The translations under genes and the position numbers were made by a program. From positions 1-48,813 of the forward strand of contig CAIOAT010000010.1 of assembly GCA_903856085.1 (NCBI GenBank): a stretch of DNA of 48,813 nt, read 5' to 3'. Origin of the DNA: Candidatus Omnitrophota bacterium. Its GTDB lineage: Bacteria > Omnitrophota > Omnitrophia > Omnitrophales > Aquincolibacteriaceae. The notes below the pieces were generated by a model. The model ran no database searches and was not told where the DNA came from. It worked only from the letters and a program-made list of their open reading frames with translations. Positions 42,960 through 48,813 of the stretch are shown here, piece after piece (the stretch's first letter is position 1; each line of letters begins with the position of its first letter).

Positions 42960-45900
42960 TTATCTCGTCGCCGCTTCCGAACCCACACCCGTCGGCGATG
43001 GGGCTGAACCCGTCCCGGCGCTCGCTGCCTCGTTCTGCTTGATCGGTGATGGCATCTTCCGGATCTGATCCCTCGCCGCATGGACCTGTTGAGCGATCGG
43101 GCTCACATTGAACGGAGGATTATGATTCGTAGCCCGCAAATCCTGCGCGGGAGGCACCATGGAAGCCGGGATCGGAACCACAAGCTTCGGCATTCCAACC
43201 GGGGCAACATTCCCCTGTTTCTTCTTCTCAGATCGCGGTTCTTTCAAAACAACCTGCTGCCCCACCAAAGAATGGGCCGCTGCCTTGCTTCCACGTCCAG
43301 GAGCCACGTAGACCGGTGCTGGGGTCTTCTCCTGGGTGATCTGCCGCACAGGAGGCTTTGCGGCTCCGGGAAGCGGTACCGTAAGAGGCGGACGCTCGGC
43401 CTCGGGCACGGGAGTAGGAGGAACTGCCAGACCGGGGATCGGAACCACAGGCCGCAATATCCCAAGACCTTCGATCGGCAACACATCGATCCCTGAGGTG
43501 TTGATGCTCGTGACTGGCGCGATCGCGAACCGGTTCTGATCAAAGAACGCCGGGAAATCAGCCGTATAGCGACCGCTAAACTGCCCATACGCCGGCAAAC
43601 TCACCGGGTTAGGGTTAAAATAGAGAGTCGACACGGAACCTTCTTCAAGAGGGGCCGTAGCTCCACCCGCCATGATCCCGTTAAAGAAAACCAATCCCGG
43701 AGGCGTATTGATGAACTGCAGGCTCTCCCGCGTAAAATTCCCCTGAATGTTCGCGGACAAAGGACCCTGCTTACCACCCGCCTGGAGATACAAATTGCCC
43801 GCAAGGTTGAGCTGCGTCTGGATCTGATTGGAAGCCGTCCCGACCACACCTCCAGCGATCAAGTGAATATCGTTATAGGCGATCACACGCACCGAGTTAC
43901 CGCCCTGAGACAGGATCGAGCCTCCGGCGATCAGGCTATTCTGCCCATTCCCCGCGAAAGAATGCCCGAGAAGAATATCTCCCGAAGATTCGAATTGGAT
44001 TGAACCGTTCGTGGAGTCGGCATTCAAAAGCGCGTCCCCTGTGTTCACGACATGAATGTTTCCGCCGGCCGTCAAATTCTGGACGGGCGCGTTCGTTTCG
44101 ATGGGATTTACACCAAGAATACCGATGTCTTTACCCGCAGTAGCGTTCCAAGTCTCGGCAAAGATATCGTTCGTTACCGCACCACCCACAGCGTCAGCAT
44201 CAAGCGTTGACCCATTGCGGGAGAACGTGGTTACATCCCCGCGAGTCCCGTCACTGAGATCGATCCCCTGATCCCCGCCGTCCGCGTGGAGCAGACCGAC
44301 CGTGAAATTATTCTGCGCGTCCACCAAGATATCACCATCTTCCGTTGTAACACGTGAAGTCGGTGTCATGGTCAGATTCGCGCTAGTATCCCCCGCGGTT
44401 CCACCGGGCCCCACCAGAGTCGCTGAAGCCTGATTAGCCGCTTTTCCTGTTGCATCATACCCGGCACCCAGAATCACATTCCCTGTTCCCGACGTAACGC
44501 CATTACCCGCCGTGCTGACGGTGGCCCCTGCGCCAAAAGTCATATCGCTACCGGAAACAATTCGCACATCGCCGTTCCCGCCTTCGGTACGAACGTTGGC
44601 ATTGAGCGTCATCGTATCAATTCCAGGTTTCGCTCCAAGAGCATAAAGGGTAATGTTCCCACCATCAAAATTCGTGATGGCACTCGAGACTGTCATCGGA
44701 CTCGCTGAAGTAATAAAAATGAACGAGTTGGGATCCAATAAAGCCGGGTCCTTGATCGTCACCCCAGCCACAGTCCCAACCCCGGAAAACCCGAGCGAAG
44801 TGGTAGCCGTCGGATCCGTAAGTGTCGTGACATCAAGCGCTCCGGTATTGAAAATCTGAATATCTCCGGATTGCGTAGCCGCAGCCAGCTTCCCGCCCTG
44901 GGTTTCAATTCCCTGATTTGCGGCAGGCGACGCATGAGTCGTACTTCCGATCCCGGTCTTGGCGCTGATCAACATCCCACCGGAAGCCCCTGTTTTAATA
45001 TCAACATCAGTATCTCCTTGATCGATCAGAGCCCCGGTCCGGCTCACGATCACCACGGCATCACTCGCATTACTCGAGGTCTGCACTGACGTGAGAAGGA
45101 TGTCCCCCCCCGCATCGAGGTCAATACGTCCGGTCCCCGCGTTCAAAATCGTCCCATCCGCGCCGGTATCCGTCATCTGGATGGAATCTGTGGCATCCAC
45201 GGCAATATCACCGCTCGTGCTGGTCACGTCCCCCTTTTCACTGAAGCGGACATCATTTTCAGAATCAAGATTGATATTCCCGCTCGTCGTCGTCACCGTG
45301 TTGTCAATCACGAGGTGGCTTGTCCCGACGGCTGACTGATCCTGAGAAAATAAACGAAGATTCCCGGAAGTCGCCGAAACCCCTCCCAAGGTACCCGTCA
45401 GAAGCGCCTTATCCAACACCGTAAGGGTTCCGTCCTTAGTGTAAAGATGAAGATTTCCGGCTCCGGACTGAGTAGCCTGGATCACATCCAGATTACCGCC
45501 CGCGGCATTCTCTGTAACGTTGACGTTGCCGGAAGTCGTATTAGTCAATTTCAAGGCCTTAATATTCGTATCGATAGCCCCCGCGCTTCCAATCCCCGTC
45601 ACGGCTGAAAGAGTTGTCTGCCCCTTGGCAACAATGTTCGCCGTGCCGCCATTCCCATCGATAATCGCCCCGCCCGCATTAATGTCGACGGCATCCGCGG
45701 CATTTCCGCTCAGATTCGTTGAGAGAGCGCTGGTCGTTTTAACGGAACCAAGCGTCACATTTCCTGTGATCGCATCAATGTCAATGCCCCCGGTTAAAGC
45801 GTCGCCGCCATTAGCATCAAAAACAGTCCCGCTCGCCATGGTCACATTCCGCTGGGCGCTTACTTCGATCTCAGCACCACCCGTGGCGGTCACATCCCCA

Positions 45901-48813
45901 TCCGCGCTAAATACCGCATCCCTTGAAGTTGAATCGAGATGAATTTTTCCTGTTTTGCTGGTGACCGTATTATTCACGATCAGATCATCAGTGCCCGAAC
46001 CTCCGGCATCCTGCGCCGAAAGTGTCACGGCTCCGCTCTTAGCAGAAACACCGAACCCGCCCGAGAGTCCCGCGACGACGGTCAGTTTTCCATCCAACGT
46101 GCGGATATCGATATCACCGGCACCCTGCTGATCCGCGCGTAAAAGGTCCAAACTACCGCCCGCTGCGACCTGATCAACCTCCAAATGCCCCGAAGTATGA
46201 TTGACGGCATCCAGTGTATTAACCGCCACTTCAATAGCGTCCTTGGCATTACTGCCATCAACTCCGATCCCTTTTTTGGCTTCAAGGATGAGGTTATTAC
46301 CCGTAATATTCAAAGCCGCGCCGTTATTGTCTTCAATGCGTCCGGCCCGGGCAAGAACCTTAACATCCCCCTTCGCTCCAGTGGCATCGCTGTCCGCGTT
46401 CACCTCGGAGATCTTGATATTCCGCGCGGCATCGATCAGCACATCCCCGCGCTGGCTATGGACCGCACTGCTACTATTCATGGTAATATCGCCGTTCGCG
46501 TTCCCGTTCTGATTCAGGGTAGCATCCGTATAGTCCTCACCGGAAACAACCGTGACCTTCCCGTTGCCAGAAGCGTTGATCAGAGAAGTATTTTTGAGGA
46601 CGACATCATTTCCCGCAACCAGGAGAATATCTCCATTTCCGCCGGTCGCATTCACCTGGATACCGCTGTTGACCGTCAGGTTATCCGCGCTCGAACTCCC
46701 CAAAGCTACCAACGTAATATTCCCGCCTGCGGTGCTCGAGACGTTAGAAGCAAGTGTCAAAGGGCTTCCCGAATCAACAACGATTCCCTTTTGAGCGTTG
46801 ATACCAGCAACAAAGCTGCCGGCAACCCCGCCGATCGTGAGACCCGCACCTGTCTGAGAGGCATTCGTCGCGAATACGCCGCCGGTCCCACCGTCAACCG
46901 CCATGTGGCCATCCGTTCCCGCTGTACCTCCGTAATCCGAGAGACGCAATTCTATGGCATTCGTCGCCGTTCCAAAACCTGTCCCGGTTTTAACATTGAG
47001 ACCGCCGGCCTTGATATTCCACGTCGCACTATTGAATTCTCCGAAAAGAGCATCATTCGCATCCGTCAATTTACCGGAAGTGCTAAAGTTAAAATTCCCC
47101 GTTCCGACATCCACCTGACCGATCGGGCAATCGCCAATGCAGTTAATGTAGATATTCCCGCTATTGGGAACACTGACGTTCCAGCTTCCAGTAGTGGTAT
47201 TGGTAACCTGAATGTCGAGATAACTGGTATTCACCCCGATTGCATCACTGGGAGAAGCTACCAGAGAGCTCAAATAAATATTCTTGCCGACCACATCCGC
47301 CACAGGCACTACGTCATCCACCACGGCTTCACGCATCCAGCCTGTGGAACTCAAACGAACATCACCCGTTCCCGCGTTAACAAGCCCAACCGGCAGATTT
47401 CCAATACCATCAATGCTGATATTGTTATTGCCTGAATTCGCATTCAAGGCCGTCGTCGCTGTTACGTCTACTTTGCTCGTGTCACCGATCGCTCCAGCGC
47501 TGTTCAAGTTCACTGTCGTTCCGACAACGTCCGCCGTGTTGTCATCCGTCACCGAATTGATCTTTCCCGTCGAATTAAGAGTCACGGCTCCGGTCGCTCC
47601 GCCGGTCACTAACCCAATCAGCGCGTTCCCAATACTATCAATACGGATATTGTTGCCGCTTGAATTCGCGTTCAAAGCCACGCTCGCTGCCACATCAACA
47701 GGGCTGGCACCGCCAATAGCTCCAGCTGACACTAGGTTCACGGTCGATCCGACAATATCCGCTATGTTGTCATTTGTGACCGAGTCGATCGTGGTCGTGG
47801 AATGCAAAGTCACGTCTCCCGTCCCGGCGTTCACTAACCCAACCTTCGCGGCGCCGATGCTATCAATGATCTGCGCGCCATTATCCGCCGTCGTTGTTGT
47901 GTTTAATGCCGTTGTAGCGGTCACATCCAACGCTTGGCCTGCTGCAGCTCCGCGAATACCGCCGGCACCTGCCGTCAAATTCACCGTAGCGCCTGAAACA
48001 TCAGCAATACCATCATCTGTAACACCCCGAATCGCGCCCGCCGTCGCTGTTGCAGTCGTGGTTGACGTGGAATATAACTTGGTGATATTCAGATCACCGG
48101 TCAAACTCGTAACGGTAGCATTCCCATTGTTTGCAACGACGCTTAAAACATTCGCGCCATTCGATTCATCAAGATTGATGTCCCCGGCACCCGTATTCGA
48201 GGCCGTGAGATTCGTCACCGTCGTATCAAGATCGATCCCCGTCGCCGCAGTCGCGTTCAGCGATGTCGCAGTCACGTTGTTCGCGGCAGCATTAGAATCG
48301 GTGATAGCTCCAGAGGTCGCCGTCAAGTTCACCGTCCCGCCCGCATTGATACTACCCACTGCAAGAGAGTTCGTGTCAACGATCGTTACGTCATTGCCAC
48401 TTACCACAGACACCGCTCCCACAAAATCATTTCCCGCCGTATCCAGGGTTATATTGTTAGCAGCCCCGGCATTTAGAGTTGTCGCCCCGGTGACTACGAG
48501 GTTTCCGCTATCCGTGATCGCGCCGTTCGCTGTCACACCAAGCGTCCCGCTCACCGTCGATGCGGCAAGATCAATCGCGTTTGTGTCCTTCAACGTCACG
48601 TTGTTCCCGCTTGTGATCGCCACCGTGCTGAAGTTATTGTTGTTATCCAAAGTAATATTGTTCCCGGCTCCGGCCGCGAGGAGAGTGCTTACCCCAGTCA
48701 CCGCCAGCGTACCAGCTCCACTATCCGTGATTCCGCCCGCCGTAGTCGTCAATCCCATTGTCCCGCCTACCGTGCTCGCTCCGGCTCCCGTGAAATCAAT
48801 CAAACCACCTGCC
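42960..48813 (-). CDS. C-terminal 1.9 k residues of a giant beta-repeat surface protein (partial)
   Basis: The frame is open through the right edge (the codon before residue I is a TTG read as Leu), so the true start is outside. The sequence is Gly/Asn/Asp/Thr/Ala-rich with recurring GDITLxS, NITLDxxGN and LTSTSGAI patterns, a right-handed beta-helix as in filamentous haemagglutinin-like adhesins. Near 47.3-48.0 kb there is a tandem repeat of about 76 residues. The last 150 residues are Pro/Ala/Lys-rich without a beta-barrel or cell-wall anchor, suggesting two-partner or type I secretion rather than autotransport. Only two cysteines are evident, in SIGDCPIG-like NCIGDCPIG. A terminator follows. 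Confidence 0.85.
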   Translation of the reverse strand, partial: AGGLIDFTGAGASTVGGTMGLTTTAGGITDSGAGTLAVTGVSTLLAAGAGNNITLDNNNNFSTVAITSGNNVTLKDTNAIDLAASTVSGTLGVTANGAITDSGNLVVTGATTLNAGAANNITLDTAGNDFVGAVSVVSGNDVTIVDTNSLAVGSINAGGTVNLTATSGAITDSNAAANNVTATSLNATAATGIDLDTTVTNLTASNTGAGDINLDESNGANVLSVVANNGNATVTSLTGDLNITKLYSTSTTTATATAGAIRGVTDDGIADVSGATVNLTAGAGGIRGAAAGQALDVTATTALNTTTTADNGAQIIDSIGAAKVGLVNAGTGDVTLHSTTTIDSVTNDNIADIVGSTVNLVSAGAIGGASPVDVAASVALNANSSGNNIRIDSIGNALIGLVTGGATGAVTLNSTGKINSVTDDNTADVVGTTVNLNSAGAIGDTSKVDVTATTALNANSGNNNISIDGIGNLPVGLVNAGTGDVRLSSTGWMREAVVDDVVPVADVVGKNIYLSSLVASPSDAIGVNTSYLDIQVTNTTTGSWNVSVPNSGNIYINCIGDCPIGQVDVGTGNFNFSTSGKLTDANDALFGEFNSATWNIKAGGLNVKTGTGFGTATNAIELRLSDYGGTAGTDGHMAVDGGTGGVFATNASQTGAGLTIGGVAGSFVAGINAQKGIVVDSGSPLTLASNVSSTAGGNITLVALGSSSADNLTVNSGIQVNATGGNGDILLVAGNDVVLKNTSLINASGNGKVTVVSGEDYTDATLNQNGNANGDITMNSSSAVHSQRGDVLIDAARNIKISEVNADSDATGAKGDVKVLARAGRIEDNNGAALNITGNNLILEAKKGIGVDGSNAKDAIEVAVNTLDAVNHTSGHLEVDQVAAGGSLDLLRADQQGAGDIDIRTLDGKLTVVAGLSGGFGVSAKSGAVTLSAQDAGGSGTDDLIVNNTVTSKTGKIHLDSTSRDAVFSADGDVTATGGAEIEVSAQRNVTMASGTVFDANGGDALTGGIDIDAITGNVTLGSVKTTSALSTNLSGNAADAVDINAGGAIIDGNGGTANIVAKGQTTLSAVTGIGSAGAIDTNIKALKLTNTTSGNVNVTENAAGGNLDVIQATQSGAGNLHLYTKDGTLTVLDKALLTGTLGGVSATSGNLRLFSQDQSAVGTSHLVIDNTVTTTSGNINLDSENDVRFSEKGDVTSTSGDIAVDATDSIQMTDTGADGTILNAGTGRIDLDAGGDILLTSVQTSSNASDAVVIVSRTGALIDQGDTDVDIKTGASGGMLISAKTGIGSTTHASPAANQGIETQGGKLAAATQSGDIQIFNTGALDVTTLTDPTATTSLGFSGVGTVAGVTIKDPALLDPNSFIFITSASPMTVSSAITNFDGGNITLYALGAKPGIDTMTLNANVRTEGGNGDVRIVSGSDMTFGAGATVSTAGNGVTSGTGNVILGAGYDATGKAANQASATLVGPGGTAGDTSANLTMTPTSRVTTEDGDILVDAQNNFTVGLLHADGGDQGIDLSDGTRGDVTTFSRNGSTLDADAVGGAVTNDIFAETWNATAGKDIGILGVNPIETNAPVQNLTAGGNIHVVNTGDALLNADSTNGSIQFESSGDILLGHSFAGNGQNSLIAGGSILSQGGNSVRVIAYNDIHLIAGGVVGTASNQIQTQLNLAGNLYLQAGGKQGPLSANIQGNFTRESLQFINTPPGLVFFNGIMAGGATAPLEEGSVSTLYFNPNPVSLPAYGQFSGRYTADFPAFFDQNRFAIAPVTSINTSGIDVLPIEGLGILRPVVPIPGLAVPPTPVPEAERPPLTVPLPGAAKPPVRQITQEKTPAPVYVAPGRGSKAAAHSLVGQQVVLKEPRSEKKKQGNVAPVGMPKLVVPIPASMVPPAQDLRATNHNPPFNVSPIAQQVHAARDQIRKMPSPIKQNEAASAGTGSAPSPTGVGSEAATR
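47340..48010. repeat. About 225-228-bp tandem repeat inside the giant protein gene
   Basis: Similar blocks recur at 47401, 47629 and about 47854 (plus-strand text CCAATACCATCA, CCAATACTATCA, CCGATGCTATCA). They correspond to a repeat of about 76 residues with the pattern SVTDDN-ADVVG-TVNL-SAGAIG and ending LNANSGNN. Third-position differences show it is not a very recent duplication. Confidence 0.75.

Noticed and set aside
46185-47435. 416-residue plus-strand ORF inside the giant protein gene
   Set aside because: It is antisense to a repetitive coding frame that explains its openness, with a composition unlike a real protein and no ribosome site.
1-48813. tRNA, rRNA or transposase genes
   Set aside because: I looked for typical tRNA arms and GTTCRANNC loops, rRNA motifs and DDE or Y1 motifs and saw none, although a covariance search would be decisive for tRNAs.

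Overview
The window is a stretch of moderate-GC bacterial chromosome, almost entirely transcribed leftward (minus strand). Diderm features are lipobox and signal-peptide proteins, an NlpC/P60 cell-wall hydrolase and a huge beta-repeat surface protein. The gene mix (Rrf2-led Suf operon, class I Hcp, A-type flavoprotein, NadA, EI, multi-PAS kinase, giant adhesin-like ORF) suggests an anaerobic or micro-aerobic, probably uncultivated Gram-negative lineage. A PVC-type or Omnitrophota-like bacterium is my guess, but no rRNA or other phylogenetic marker is present, so confidence is low.

Layout, right to left on the minus strand where relevant: (i) 1-6.6 kb holds a complete iron-sulfur assembly operon rrf2-sufB-C-D-S-U-T with its own promoter, a palindromic candidate operator and a terminator. 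(ii) 6.7-9.2 kb holds a three-gene set with an SH3/NlpC-P60 endopeptidase, a secreted protein and a small cytosolic protein. (iii) 9.3-14.1 kb holds an HI0933-type flavoprotein, a cyclophilin lipoprotein, TypA/BipA, a cold-shock protein and a small membrane protein. (iv) 14.2-20 kb holds nadA, ilvD, ferritin, flavodiiron protein and nitroreductase as a tight run, preceded by a radical SAM gene. (v) 20-21.2 kb holds an AT-richer acyltransferase with a T9G9 homopolymer tract at its start. (vi) 21.4-26.2 kb holds a second Rrf2-led operon: rrf2, PTS enzyme I, hemerythrin, a four-cysteine small protein and hcp. It has a consensus-like promoter whose spacer is an 8+7+8 perfect palindrome. (vii) 26.2-33.3 kb holds an 11-PAS histidine kinase, a stand-alone receiver and a photolyase, closed by a terminator. 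(viii) 33.4-38.9 kb holds a plus-strand MFS transporter, then glycogen phosphorylase and a GH13 amylase. (ix) 39.0-41.6 kb holds five tandem 79/80-bp hairpin repeats abutting the stop codon of a REC-PAS-GGDEF-EAL protein. (x) 41.9-48.8 kb holds a plus-strand secreted protein of unknown function converging on the C-terminal 1.9 k residues of a giant repeat protein that runs off the window.

The first half has a clear theme: building Fe-S clusters (Suf), using them (NadA, IlvD, radical SAM, Hcp) and protecting them from O2, NO and free iron (flavodiiron protein, ferritin, hemerythrin, nitroreductase, Hcp). Two cysteine-ligand Rrf2 regulators each sit first in their operon. The most unusual items are the enzyme-I gene embedded in the nitrosative/oxidative-stress operon next to a previously unnamed Cys4 mini-protein, and the covarying tandem hairpin array at 39.0-39.4 kb. 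No tRNA, rRNA, CRISPR array or transposase gene was recognised.
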